Assembly: GCF_000237925.1 (NCBI RefSeq)
Contig: NW_017386110.1
Location: 144,110 to 208,109 of the forward strand
Source: Schistosoma mansoni
Lineage: Eukaryota; Platyhelminthes; Trematoda; Strigeidida; Schistosomatidae
Length of the DNA stretch: 64,000 bases
Direction: 5' to 3'
The notes below the pieces were generated by a model. That model was given only the letters and a program-made list of their open reading frames with translations, made no database searches and was not told the origin of the DNA. Made by a program: the position numbers and the translations under genes. Positions 23,272-35,171 of this stretch are shown piece by piece. Each line of letters begins with the position of its first letter. Position 1 is the stretch's first letter.

Positions 23272-24084
23272 CTAATTTCAAATAATGTTTGCAAATGATA
23301 ACAAGTTAAGAGAATGATTACAATTTACATTTATATTTACATGTAGTTTATATTTGGGTTATAAACATTCATCTGAAATGATTTGCATAGAATAATAAAT
23401 GTTAGGCTAAAGAGCATGACTGATTAATTTAAGTCTGATTTAAAAGAAAAGTATTTGGGTAAATGGGATATTCAGATTTGATTGAAAATTACCGGTAGCT
23501 AACGTGTCTTGGTACTATATTTGATGTTGCATATATAATGCTGTGCAATTTAAACTGTTCCATGGTAAAACATTGATATTTTTGTATTTCAGTTACTAAA
23601 GTCTGAAACCACAAATTTTTTGATATAAATCGACAATCACTAAGTCAAATATCGCGAAATAAACGGCCGTACCTTTTGATGCTAAACGACAGATGTTCAC
23701 TAGATCTGTACCCCTTTAATTGGATCCAAAATTTATTTCAGTGAAGCACATTAGTTTATCCTCAGTAAATTCCGTAACTCGTAACTCGTTAACCGATGTT
23801 AATCCACTACTGTTATCGGGTCATTCGATTCTAATCGCTGAAAAATTCCTACCATATTAAATCACAATTATATGAATGGGTTATAACAAGATATACTGAT
23901 GTTGACATCATATCCTCATTCTGAATAACATTAGGATCACTTCAATTTTTTTTTAATAATTTTTTTTTGTCCCCCTTAATCAAAAAATTTTCATCCCATT
24001 TTCCAATTTTTTTCAATCCCTTTCGTCCAATGAAATTCCTAGTTGTAAATGCGTTATAATTGGTTATGTAATTCTTGAAATTCG

Positions 24085-24408
24085 TATAAAAGCTCTGTAC
24101 TTATCGATATAGATAATTTTCTTCACAATATGGACGTCAGTAACGTGCAAATTACAGGCTCTGTTGTTCCTCACGTAGTCACAGAAACGGAAAATGTATT
24201 TTTGAATACATTCTATCTGGTAGCGTTTCCATCACTGGAAGCGTTAAGGAGCGCCATTAGAACTTATGAAATAGCAACGTACTGCCATTATGCGGTGAGA
24301 GATTCTCATTTCCATGGAGATCGGAAGCCGTATATTAAATTTGTATGTTGGAGAAAGAGCTATAAAACACCAAGCGTTTCTTCGCAGCCGATTAGACGAA
24401 GGAGGTAA
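24085..24408 (+). mobile_element. Possible Mutator-like (MULE) transposon fragment with TATA box
   Basis: A TATAAAAG box at 24085-24092 lies about 40 bp before an ATG at 24130 that opens a 92-codon frame. Residues 30-70 (FPSLEALRSAIRTYE, CHYAVRDS, PYIKFVCWRK) resemble the N-terminal FAR1/WRKY-GCM-type zinc-binding domain of MULE proteins, which are known in schistosomes. No transposase core follows, so this is at most a fragment. It lies in a block found only in copy 1. I am not sure of the family. Confidence 0.35.
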
Positions 24409-24640
24409 TTTGATTAGTGTCATTATATTGTTCATTGAGGACTTCAATGGACACACAATGTCCGACCTTCATCTTTTGTAAGTTTCTTGAAGGTTATTGG
24501 ACTGTTGTTCGTGGGAATGTGCATGCAATTCCCTGAGGTACGACTGTAACACATGGATGCGCCGATTAACGGGAGCGGAATTGTAATCAGTGAAGCCATC
24601 AGTGAAGCCACTGCTGATATCTGGAACATCAGCATTCAAT

Positions 24641-25340
24641 AATGATCTTGTTGAACTAGTGAACTTATCTTAGTACATTTCTCTACCGTACCTATTAAAC
24701 AAATCATATGAATGTAAAATGAATTATTGATGGTTTCATGACTCTTCCTTCGCCATGAAAACAAGAAATTCAAACAAAATTTAAATCAAATTGTGGGTGG
24801 CCCTGAAAAAAGCCTTTATATATATGTATATACAGTTTTTCATTGTTCGTCTAGTATGTTTAACAAAGGGAACTGTTGAATTGGAAATATAATTCCAGTC
24901 TTTCTAATTAAATAACGTTTACAATGTCATTTACAAATGAAAATAAAAAATTCAGATCATTAATTTGAAAGGCTGTGCACTTCAAAAACATTGGCTGTTA
25001 ACATTACGTGCCAAAAAATGTTATGCCCACCTCACAAACACAATTACCGTATTACATGACTGAGTACACTAACATGTATTTTCGGTGATCGTTAATAAGT
25101 GATCAACTACAAAGAATGTACAGTTCAGCATATTTTATGCTTTGAATGGATTTGCAAAAAAACCTTGATAACAATATTGCGTTCATTTACGACACCCTTT
25201 TCAAAGCTAAACTGATCAACTTTTTAGTATTAAGGATAACGGTTTGCAAAATAACTGAATTATAAAGATTATTTGCTTCTTTCACAAACATTATTACTAT
25301 CTTCAGATTGCGTATAAGTTGTTTCATTTACCCATCTTTT
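24641..25340 (+). repeat. 700-bp direct repeat, left copy
   Basis: It is nearly identical to 26981-27680 (offset 2340 bp). Only the right copy has a counterpart in copy 2 (57560-58070; both read atcattaat where the left copy reads atcgttaat). The left copy is therefore the extra one, gained in copy 1 or lost from copy 2. Confidence 0.85.
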
Positions 25341-26118
25341 ACGGTTAGCGTGACTTCGGCATGCCCCATTCACTTTCTCTTCATCATAATTTATTCATAT
25401 ATTTACACGAATATAACGTTTATTAAATGAGCGAACTATGTGTTGAATTAACTTATGGGAATACCTAAATCAAAATGTGTTTATTAATTATGTATTAAAC
25501 ATTTGAGACTACCTTTGAAATTCAATAATCACCATTATCAACTATTAATAACAACTGTCAGTTTTTTCAAAAATTAACTTTCAATGATCCACAGATTATT
25601 ATTACTACTCTTGTCACGATAACTGATAACTTTAGTTGCATTTCTACTTCATAAAAAGAAATTATATCGATACACATTCACTGACAGCAGCATAGCAGGG
25701 TTATGAAAAGGATTTGTTTTTGTTTTTTTCGAAGTTAAAATTTTTTACAAAACTCAGATGGAACAATGCGAAAATAGTTCATTATTGTAAATAATAATCC
25801 GATGTAAAAATGTCAATTCTTACATCCAATAAAAGCACTTTATTCCAGTACGATTTGAACGAATCAAATTACAAAACTGCACCATTTACAGCCAATTAAA
25901 AAATTATTACAGGTGACAAAATGTTTGTTCATTTTCACTTGAGCACACACTTTCAAAGACAAATTCACCAATCACCAATTGCTAAATTTTTTTCACATCC
26001 TTTAATTTCCAAAAAAGGGTGGTAGGGGATTATACGAGCCGTGATTCTAATGTCAACCAATAAGGTCAATTGTATCAAGTAACCATTATGTAAAACAATT
26101 AGTCCCTTTGATAAATTT

Positions 26119-26712
26119 CGATAATGCAATGAGAAGACGAAGTTTATCAGAATTATGTGATATATTAGCGCAATATATTTCGAACAATCTGATCACACAT
26201 ATACTTGTTAAGACATTTTTATATGAAAATTAAAAGTTCAACTAGACAGGTTAAGATAAGAAAATAAATAAAGTACACAAAAACGATGTGATGACTACTC
26301 TGGATGATAAATAATAGACAAACATCTTCCTCTATTGCGAAACATTTATTTGAAACTGGTCATAAGGTTGACATCAAATCGGCATTTGTAGTGTTGTACA
26401 AAGGCCTTCAAGGATGTATACTAATTTTTATTGAAGCCTTGGCTATACGGAAATTGAAACCCCCTTTATGTGTTCAAAAACCATTTGTTCTTACCCTTAA
26501 CCTACCCTGGTAATGCTTATTTATTATCCAGAGTAGTCATCACATCGTTTTTGTGTACTTTATTTATTTTCTTACCTTAACCTGTCTAGTTGACTTTTTA
26601 ATTTTCATATAAAAATGTCTTAACAAGTATATGTGTGATCAGATTGTTCGAAATGTATTGCGCTAATACATCACATAATTCTGATAAACTTCGTCTTCTC
26701 ATTGCATTATCG
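26119..26712 (+). mobile_element. Penelope-like element tail between long inverted arms
   Basis: Arms at 26119-26313 and 26519-26712 are inverted repeats of about 195 bp. Between them, a plus-strand frame (26314-26513) matches the C-terminal GIY-YIG/tail region of Penelope-like elements: SSIAKHLFETGH, FIEALAIRKLKPPLC, LTLNLPW. Penelope elements are known for terminal repeats in direct or inverted orientation. Only the tail remains. In copy 2 the frame and one arm are present in the opposite orientation (56930-57390). Confidence 0.75.
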
Positions 26713-26980
26713 TAACCATCATGTATTTAGAATATCGAATTTCAATCTCATAAGTTAAACCGTTCAATTATTTATCAGATGTCTAAATGACATTTATCAC
26801 TGTATCGAATTTTTCAATGCAGTGATAAATCTCATAAGAAACATTATTATTGCATTTTGTATGTTCCATTGTTGGACATGTAAGTGTTCATTATATGCCG
26901 TGGTTTTGTGTACGACATCCTTTACTGAAACCTTAAATTTAAAAAACCTTAAAAGCTGTTGGCAAAATAATAAAGTGAGC

Positions 26981-27680
26981 GATGATCTTGTTGAACTAGT
27001 GAACTTATCTTAGTACATTTCTCTACCGTACCTATTAAACAAATCATATGAATGTAAAATGAATTATTGATGGTTTCATGACTCTTCCTTCGCCATGAAA
27101 ACAAGAAATTCAAACAAAATTTAAATCAAATTGTGGGTGGCCCTGAAAAAAGCCTTTATATATATGTATATACAGTTTTTCATTGTTCGTCTAGTATGTT
27201 TAACAAAGGGAACTGTTGAATTGGAAATATAATTCCAGTCTTTCTAATTAAATAACGTTTACAATGTCATTTACAAATGAAAATAAAAAATTCAGATCAT
27301 TAATTTGAAAGGCTGTGCACTTCAAAAACATTGGCTGTTAACATTACGTGCCAAAAAATGTTATGCCCACCTCACAAACACAATTACCGTATTACATGAC
27401 TGAGTACACTAACATGTATTTTCGGTGATCATTAATAAGTGATCAACTACAAAGAATGTACAGTTCAGCATATTTTATGCTTTGAATGGATTTGCAAAAA
27501 AACCTTGATAACAATATTACGTTCATTTACGACACCCTTTTCAAAGCTAAACTGATCAACTTTTGGTATTAAGAATAACGGTTTGCAAAATAACTGAATT
27601 ATAAAGATTATTTGCTTCTTTCACAAACATTATTACTATCTTCAGATTGCGTATAAGTTGTTTCATTTAACCATCGTTTA
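26981..27680 (+). repeat. 700-bp direct repeat, right copy
   Basis: Partner of 24641-25340. Its right edge is cut by a family A repeat that begins inside the B box (ggttcgagttcc). Confidence 0.85.
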
Positions 27681-27682
27681 CG

Positions 27683-27930
27683 GTTCGAGTTCCAGAGTGA
27701 ACATCAACTCTGAGATGCAGATACATCTAGCTTACCAGTCCCAAATAGGACGAAGTGCGCGTCTTGGATTCCACTGCTAGCCACTATCCATCTTTGCTTA
27801 CCATGCTTGTGAATTTAGGCTATATCGAGGCAATGTGCACAGTATGCACATATGCCAATTAGAGACTGACCAGTTACAGTCCTTAAAACATCAATGGGAA
27901 GTTCCAAACAATTCTAAGTGAATTTCAATA
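27683..27930 (+). repeat. Family A hammerhead repeat, 5'-truncated (copy 1)
   Basis: It starts in the B box, then has the ribozyme and the full tail. The core reads CTTACCA for CTGANGA and GAAG for GAAA, so it is inactive. It is followed by an (ATT/ATC)n tract at 27940-27996. The same insertion is in copy 2 (58072-58319). Confidence 0.8.
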
Positions 27931-27939
27931 ATAATTTTT

Positions 27940-27996
27940 ATTATTATCATCATTATCATTATTATCACTGTTTTTATTATTATTATCATTGTAAGG
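27940..27996. repeat. ATT/ATC microsatellite
   Basis: An imperfect trinucleotide run directly after the family A tail, also in copy 2 at about 58320-58380. Such tracts often form the 3' tail of SINE-type insertions. Confidence 0.7.
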
Positions 27997-28234
27997 ACAG
28001 GAGAATGTATATCTCATCTAACGCCTGTCAGAGTATCCACAAGTCTGACTAGGTAAAACAACCTATCATTATCATTCTCGCCCACATATTATACCTTCAG
28101 AACAAAAGTGTTTCAGCTTAACTTGTAGTAATTTGGATTATCGCGTTGTAGATTTTCTCACTGAATTCTGACTAGTCATAGTGGATGTATATGCATCCCA
28201 TGAAAATCACTTCGATATTGTGATTAAGTCACAA

Positions 28235-28960
28235 GTATTTTAAGCAGAGTTGGACAGTAAATAGCAGTAGAATCCATGACTCTTGTACATATGTGAACTA
28301 GTGCCTCATAAATTGGTGAAATATTCCCAGTATGACCCTGAAAACGAGTATAGAGTTCTTGTCTTACGCGTCATGATCATTTTTCCCAGAGTTGATCTGA
28401 GTGAGCATTGAAAAGGATCCATTTCAGTCAGGAAAACTTAATTGCTCATGCAGTTTTACATGTTTCAAAATCTCGAGTTCCAAGGTATTTTATGTTGGAA
28501 ATAAAGATAGAGTAGGGTTAAGGGATACTTGAAATTTCCAAAAATTGTAAAGCAAAACTATAAATCACATTCATCTGAATAATAGATAAATGTATAGATC
28601 ACTGGGGTAGCATAACATACAAATGAGTTTAGGGTTTCATATATCTAAGACTTCAAAGACCCTAAATATAAAATAAATGTAAAGCGCGTTTTGTCGCATT
28701 TGGAATTCAGTGGTAAGATATTCCTGTACTTCAGTACTGATGTTCATATGAGGACTTGAACTCAGTACTTCGAACACACAACGCGTCATCCACTTAGCGT
28801 CTATGTTCAGATTTGCATAAACGTCCCGAATTCTACTGATATCTACTGTCCAAGTTTGCATACAACACTTGTGACTTTATCACAATATTGAAGTGATCTG
28901 GATATGATACACGAATGTCACAAGAGACTGATCATTTGCTCTCAAACATATCAATGGAAG
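28235..28960. repeat. Old family A repeats as an inverted pair
   Basis: The minus-oriented arm at about 28236-28300 (gtcacaagtattttaagcag, agcagtagaatcc) is mirrored by a plus-oriented arm at about 28820-28880. Between them lie degraded ribozyme and tRNA-like parts. The sequences are much more diverged than other family A copies, so the pair is old. It is also in copy 2 at about 58595-59380. Confidence 0.6.
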
Positions 28961-29090
28961 ATTCATGTAACAAATACAAATAAGTTAAATCGATGCTTAA
29001 AATCATACATATCCTACATTGATAGATCAGGTTCTATTTGTAGAATATTGTTTAGATGCATTATTGAATGAAATTATGAATCAAACTTAC

Positions 29091-29351
29091 AGGAGTAGTG
29101 GATATGGGTTGCACCATAGACGTTATCGGAAGCGTTACTACAAAAGTAGATATAGTTAGTGTTCCAGAATACATCCGAATCGGAAATTGTATTGTATCAC
29201 CCAAGACGTAACTGGGATAGTTAAATAAATTTACTCCTATTTGGAAATTATAAGAAACATTCCACGGGTTATTGTTTCTGAATATACCGATTAGCGTTGT
29301 GCCTGTTGCTCTTCGCCCTTGATATACAGTGTATTCTGTTATTAGTCTGAT
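29091..29351 (-). CDS. Rapidly diverging exon of modular extracellular protein (copy 1)
   Basis: The acceptor attacag lies before 29351 and the donor CCT|GTAAGT at 29090. The 261-bp exon is exactly 87 codons, phase 0 in and out, and open throughout. It reads IRLITEYTVYQGRR at the start and ends in a Thr/Pro-rich QPISTTP. Against the copy 2 exon (59481-59741) I count 19 base differences, of which 18 change an amino acid (16 residues affected) and one is silent, without any frameshift. Introns on both sides differ by only about 1-2%. The changes cluster in the middle two thirds. The first nine and last 22 residues are unchanged. Confidence 0.75.
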
Positions 29352-30757
29352 CTGTAATGTAAGTAAAGTACTGAAACTGAAAATACAATATCAAAACATT
29401 TATTGGTGTCGAATTCACCAGTAGTGACGTGATAGTTCTTTGTTTACGAAAATCAGCAGAATTAATTTAAATTTATGTTGATATTTCTGATAAGTCTTGT
29501 TGATTGAACGCTATATTCGGATCCTAAGCTAGTCTCGTAATCCGCAAGCTAGAACTACTCAGCGACTTGAACACGAGAGAAAAGGCGCAAAATATAAGAG
29601 AAGCACTTTACTCCAAAGGTTCATTTATGCACAGAAAATATAGGGTTTCCATAATATTTTAGAAGTCCTTGAGTTTTCCTGAAAATTCTGGAATACTACT
29701 AAATATATAGAAGAACTCTCGTCTAAATAAGAGCTAATAGTTTCACAGTATTTGAGCGCCGAGTTGATGTAAGACATTAAATAGGAATAATATATTTGTA
29801 AAATCTCAGCGAATGAATTTGTAATAAATCCAACGTTTCTGCTGGCAATCTAGTCCAAGCTTTTTCAAGGAATTATAATCACTACTAAATATAGTAGTAG
29901 TGTAGTAATCAGCCTATCTGAACCTCTACATGTGACTTTTCACTCTAGTGATGTTACTAGCAAACCATCTAGTCAAACGCTGATCGGATAAAATGCTTCT
30001 TAATGTTTCCTAAGCTTTTCATGTCTATTGCAATAAATCTGCAGGATCGTCCCAACAATTTCCTAATTCATTATCACTAGGACACCGTTTAACATCACTG
30101 AATAAGAGAAAAACTATACTCTATGCTTGCCTTCGTGAGGAATATTATTGCTTAACCTCCAGCAATCAGACTAGTAAGAAGTAATACACATAAAACACTC
30201 TACACATATACACCATGTATTGTATTTACAAGATACTATACGCTGTTCAATCATGTGACAAATAGGTTTTCCAGTCAAGTCAATTCTATGTACATAACTG
30301 AATGTAATTGATCCTATGAAGTTGGCTGCATAACTGAGTAAAGGATGGAATAAATCTATTGAAAATCCACTATTGTTTCATTTGATGAAAACAGAACAAA
30401 ATCAACAGCGTTCACCCTCATAGAATTCGAATCAATGACTACTCCAAGGATTTTGCTTTTGCATTTAATAAGCATAGCAGAGACAATAACCAACAACATT
30501 TTTTCGTTTAATAAACTCCCCTTTAAAGTTTCCACCTACTGGATTTAAACAATGTTCATTCGTTGTTTTGATTAAACATTAAATGTTATATGTGAATCCA
30601 GGAATCATTGATCAAGGGAATGTCCAAATCATTTTACTATTTAGAGTCACTCTAGAATCAATAAACTGGTTGAAACCCATGTCAAACAGAATTCAAAATA
30701 TTAAAAGTAGGATGGTTTACTGTTAAGGGTTCTACAAATTTATACTAATGGTATAAC
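29352..30757. other. Intron, no recognised feature
   Basis: It is nearly identical to copy 2 as far as about 30,150. A piece of about 300 bp (about 30150-30455) is missing from copy 2 near 60541. No exon is seen. Confidence 0.45.
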
Positions 30758-30942
30758 CGTAGTTTATGTTACATGCAACATGTAGCAAATACGGATTGGT
30801 GGAAACTCGTCCATAATTATAGAAAATATAGTAAAATGTGAAACAATGAATTTCTGACTTGCATATTACAGTCATCTCCCTATTCTTCTTTAACCCATTG
30901 ATCATTACGCAACCTCCTTTTGATATTTGAAATCTGGGATCA
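30758..30942 (-). CDS. Cys-rich exon of modular extracellular protein (copy 1), 3' border weak
   Basis: The acceptor gtttcatatag lies before 30942. The exon encodes about 61 residues with four Cys (GGCVMING, VICKSEIHC, HVACNINY), probably disulfide-bonded. The donor is weak: ACG|GTTATA at 30757 is the best I find. The open frame is identical in protein in copy 2 (60840-61024), although introns nearby carry changes, which supports constraint on the protein. Confidence 0.5.
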
Positions 30943-32911
30943 CTATATGAAACAATAAATTTTATTGGTAATGAAGAAGTATTCCTATTTATCAAGCAGA
31001 CACAGAGCTGAATGTTTCACTCCGAATTCATTGAAGTTTTAATTCTAATCTTAGTATTCGAGTCAATTATACATGAAGGTCAAGATCTGATTGGACTACT
31101 ACTAAAAGTGTACAGAATGAAAATTCTTCACTAGCCGTTATCTCATTATAATGAAGGATCTCCGATGTCTGTAGGTAATTAGTAGATATGTTCATCAGTG
31201 AATAATTAGATATTCTCCAAACATGATTTTAGATAATAGTAATAGTACAATGACGAGATAAGCTTGTTCATTCAAATGATTTTGATTTTAGACAAGTTAT
31301 ATATATACTACTTATCAATATTCGGTAAATAGTTTAATTCCTGGCAATTTCTACGCTTATGTTGTAACGTTTGTCGTATAATATTCTGAAATATTTACAT
31401 ATACTTACAACATTTATTATATTTATCATTATAATTACTTTATCTCAATCATTGTAGTGGTTATTCACAAATTGTGTGTTTATTTAACTCTTGTTTGAAC
31501 GCACCAGTTTCTTTATTGATTGCTCTTGATTCGGCTTTCGTTTGTTGGCAAACTGTTACCAAGTTTAGATATAACTAACATCTGTCTTTTGCACTATCGT
31601 ATGTTGCAATTATTCTTTATGTTATTGTTACAGGAAGCATTTTTTATTTCAGACAAAAAGATACGGTAAACGCCTTAGACACCTCACATGTTGAGTTGAG
31701 TTTGGTTACTAATCTTTGTATATTATTCATTAAAAAACCTCTATTTTAGACAAATCGTTGCTTTGTGAACTTCGATTGTGCGCGTATCTCAATCTGACGA
31801 CGTAAACGCTTCAATAGGTTCGACAATCTATTTTTCCGTGATGGAGTGATAAACTTTGTATATTAGATTACTAGCAACTGTCTTAATTGTTTATCAAATA
31901 TGTATTAACTTACTTTTCTAGACATTTTCCATAATGTGTTGACCTTCCAAATATAACGATTTTTCCAGAATTACGCTGTTTCTTTAAACTAACTCGTAAA
32001 CTGCTTTTAAGTGATCAATAGATTGACCGCCTTAGTAAGGCTGATGCCATCTGAGATACTGTTAACATGTTCATCTTACCTATCTGACTTCGGAAGAAAA
32101 TAATCATCCTAGTGGTCAATAGTTTCAGAAGCCGTTACATTTCTTCAAATATAAATTATGATTTTACTTTCTCACCTTGTTCCTAAGCTTCACTCAAATA
32201 ATTCATCTTCTTTCTGCATTTTGAACTGAATTATCTATGACGCAATCTATTTATAGAATCCTGTCTCAGCCTTTTTATTATTTTCGTCTTCATAAACATT
32301 CCTAGTTAACTTGTAGGGAAATCTGTATGGATGATCTTTTAATTCTTTCAAAATAACTGTCTTCTTACCAGTATACATCTACGTCAACTACAACCTTAAA
32401 AAGGACGTCTGTTATATAAAATTTGGGTACTTAATTTTTTCATGTGATTAATATGATGGAGAAAATATATTCTCAACGTACTAGATGAATAAGCTTTTCT
32501 ATCCATATTTATACAATTTGTTATCCACTGTAATAACCAACATACCAGTCTTAATACCTTCATATGGATTGAAATAATGAGGAATAAAAATTGATTTGAT
32601 TAGGTTAATGAGATGATATAAAACTAAAAGATTTTATGGGTCCCAACTGTTTGTTTATAATTATTTGTTTATATTTTTTCTAATGGATCATTTCTTTATA
32701 GGGTTCAACTGTTATTACTTACGAAACACTGGAATCCCAAGTTAATAAAACACCTGAAAAATGTGTTTCAATTATAAATGGGTTTTGATTTTCCCTACCA
32801 CTTAGCTGTTTATTGACTTGAGGTACCTCAATATAAAGTGACAGGTAATATAAATGATTCAAATACAATCATACTGGAGTCATTTATCAAGCATCAAATA
32901 TTCTACTGTTA
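30943..32911. other. Intron, no recognised feature
   Basis: AT-rich, without an exon I can support. It is nearly identical to 61025-63255 except for a family A insertion present only in copy 2 at 61951-62179. Confidence 0.45.
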
Positions 32912-33129
32912 ATTAAAATAAATCATAATGTCACACACATTAATTGAAAGAGAGAATTCAGAGAAGAAAATTTTCTTTTCGACGAAATAATTTACTTAAG
33001 CTGTACATTCGTATGTATAGTTATATGGAGAATATATGTCTACAGGAGGCTAGGAAAGATTGCATTATAAATTGATTCGATAATAAATAACAAATGAGGT
33101 GACATACTAATCAAGGGGTTAGGAATAGA

Positions 33130-33375
33130 ATAAATTCCATAGTTGAAAGCGTGAGTCTATTGAAGCTAGACCACCATGGGAAACCTGGAAGCACTAGACA
33201 GCTGTCTCGTCCTATTATGGGACTCCTCAGCAGTGCGCACCCACGATCCCGTACTCGCGAAATTCTAACCCATGACCTACCAGTCTGGAGCCAGAACCCT
33301 TGACCGATAGACCACTGAGCCGGCATCCAACGGTGTTAATGTCCAACTTCAACTGATCCACGAAGTTCAAACCGG
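33130..33375 (-). repeat. Family B hammerhead repeat inside Penelope-like insertion
   Basis: It has a tRNA-like head and a ribozyme with CTGAGGA and stem II intact, but GAGA instead of GAAA and a cleavage region reading GTC|TAGTGC. It is probably inactive. Confidence 0.65.
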
Positions 33376-33509
33376 GTCTGTCGTGTGATATCGACTCACT
33401 AAAAACATGATCTGAAAAGATTTCCACCTTGCTTCCTACATTCCACCATCTCACTGTACTCCGCTCGTTGCCTGCTCACTGTTCGCATAAACAGATTCTT
33501 ACGACTCAG

Positions 33510-33709
33510 NNNNNNNNNNNNNNNNNNNNNNNNNNNNNNNNNNNNNNNNNNNNNNNNNNNNNNNNNNNNNNNNNNNNNNNNNNNNNNNNNNNNNNNNNNN
33601 NNNNNNNNNNNNNNNNNNNNNNNNNNNNNNNNNNNNNNNNNNNNNNNNNNNNNNNNNNNNNNNNNNNNNNNNNNNNNNNNNNNNNNNNNNNNNNNNNNNN
33701 NNNNNNNNN
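33510..33709. other. Run of N (assembly gap)
   Basis: 200 undetermined bases inside the Penelope-like insertion. Open frames crossing it are artefacts. Confidence 0.98.
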
Positions 33710-34099
33710 GACGCAGCATAACGGACCTCTAAATAGTCACTTGTTTCTGGCACGTCCGCATATTCGAAAGCATAGCGTTTCTCAGTGGTCTGAAACAATA
33801 GGGAAGATGTATCGATACAACGAACGAAACAAATTGTCGACTCAGCCAATCTTAAATGCCAAAGTGAATAGTTTATGAAAAGCAATAGACCAAGACAACA
33901 CATCTGTACTGTGAAGATATACACAATGATAAATTTACAGGAAAAAAATTAAACAAAATCAATCTATATTATCTGATTCTACTCGGTAATTAATCACATT
34001 GAAAACAGTTCAGTGCTAAATTCCTTCATTGAAGCACTAGATCTCTATGCCTTTATTTCGTAAAAGGGTATGTATCCCCTCAAAGATAGGAGGCATAAA

Positions 34100-34330
34100 T
34101 TGTCAATCGTGCATCATAAAGATTTTGTATGTGACGGGATCAGGCTCCAGATTGTTAGGTCATGGCTTAGAATCTCGCGAGTACGGGATCGTGGGTGCGC
34201 AATGGCCGAGAGTCTCATAATAGTACGAAATGGCTGTCCAGTGCTTGCAGGTTTTCGATGATTGTCTAGCTTCAATTTACTTATGATTTCAACAATGAAA
34301 ATACTGAATCTCCACAAAACCCCTTCTAAG
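34100..34330 (+). repeat. Family B repeat, decayed
   Basis: The head and tail are recognisable (gggatcgtgggtgcgc, tccagtgcttgcagg, gaatctccacaaaacccc). The ribozyme core has lost CTGAGGA. It is oriented opposite to the unit at 33130-33375 and directly precedes the Penelope-like tail. Confidence 0.6.
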
Positions 34331-34921
34331 AAAATAATTTATCATAGGAACCGGATCGAATGGGGGTCGAATCAATATTTTATGCACTGCTGTGGCATTG
34401 GCAATCCATGAACTCAAGCCTGAACTTTGCTTGCAGAAACGATTTGTCCAACTTCTCACCCTTCCTTGGCCCTAATTCACTTAATGGGTATGTTCCTGGT
34501 TGTCGTTTTTTTTCTGCACTTTTATTTGATTATTAAGGGTTTTTTTTGTTTTTTAAATTACTGTTTTACATTTTAAACAGTAATCAGTTATTATTATTAC
34601 CTTATACAAGTTTTCTTGATTATATTCAGTCTATTATTATGACCTTTATGTTTGTCGCTTTTCTTCATATTTGTCAATTGGACTATTATCTGACCCATAA
34701 ATTATTTTCTTACTTACCCCTTGATTAGTCGAATCAATTTATAATGCAATCTTTCCTAGCCTCCTGTAGACATATATTTTCCATATAACTATATATACGA
34801 TTCTACTGTTATTTGTGCTTTAAAATTATTGACACTATTGTGGTAAAGTTTGTCCTTCATTATGAGAGTCTTTTAAAAACCACAGGAAATGGAAACAAGC
34901 TGTATGATATTTTGAACATAC

Positions 34922-35125
34922 TTTCTTAGTTGAATTATTTTCTGTTAGCAAGTAATCCACAGAACATGGTTCCACCTGAAATTTGCCAGCAATATATGTG
35001 AATATCTGAATACCATAAGCTGCTCTTGTATAAGGCATAATACTCAGTTGAACATTGAAGAATTGCCACTTTTCAACTTCATTCACGATTGAGGTGTCCT
35101 TTAATGTTATGATATTGCTCGCAGC
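34922..35125 (-). CDS. Diverging exon of modular extracellular protein (copy 1)
   Basis: The acceptor acgaatag lies before 35125 and the donor AAGAAA|GTATGT at 34921. The 204-bp exon has 68 codons, phase 0 in and out, and joins the exon at 35172-35350 in phase. It encodes a TLKDTSIVNEVEK start, IMPYTRAAYGIQI in the middle, and one Cys. The copy 2 exon (63374-63571) is two codons shorter in the segment after GIQI and differs at about ten residues, with the frame kept. Confidence 0.65.
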
Positions 35126-35171
35126 CTATTCGTTAAAAAGGAGGTTAACATGGTTTGTACTGTAAACCTAC

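Larger units (their letters stand above)
32912..34800. mobile_element. Penelope-like insertion with inverted arms and hammerhead units (copy 1 only)
   Basis: The insertion is flanked by the 11-bp direct repeat TTCTACTGTTA (32901-32911 and 34801-34811). Inverted arms of about 73 bp lie at 33009-33081 and 34729-34802, so the right arm reaches into the target repeat. A plus-strand Penelope-like tail reads ALAIHELKPELCLQKRF and LLTLPW at about 34394-34471. A family B unit in minus orientation (33130-33375) and one in plus orientation (34100-34330) sit inside, separated by a 200-base run of N. The insertion is absent from copy 2 near 63252, so it is younger than the duplication or was lost there. 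Confidence 0.7.

Noticed and set aside
33399-33924. Frames crossing the N run at 33510-33709, and similar ones at 42.3, 45.6, 47.6 and 48.7 kb
   Set aside because: They exist only because N carries no stop codons.
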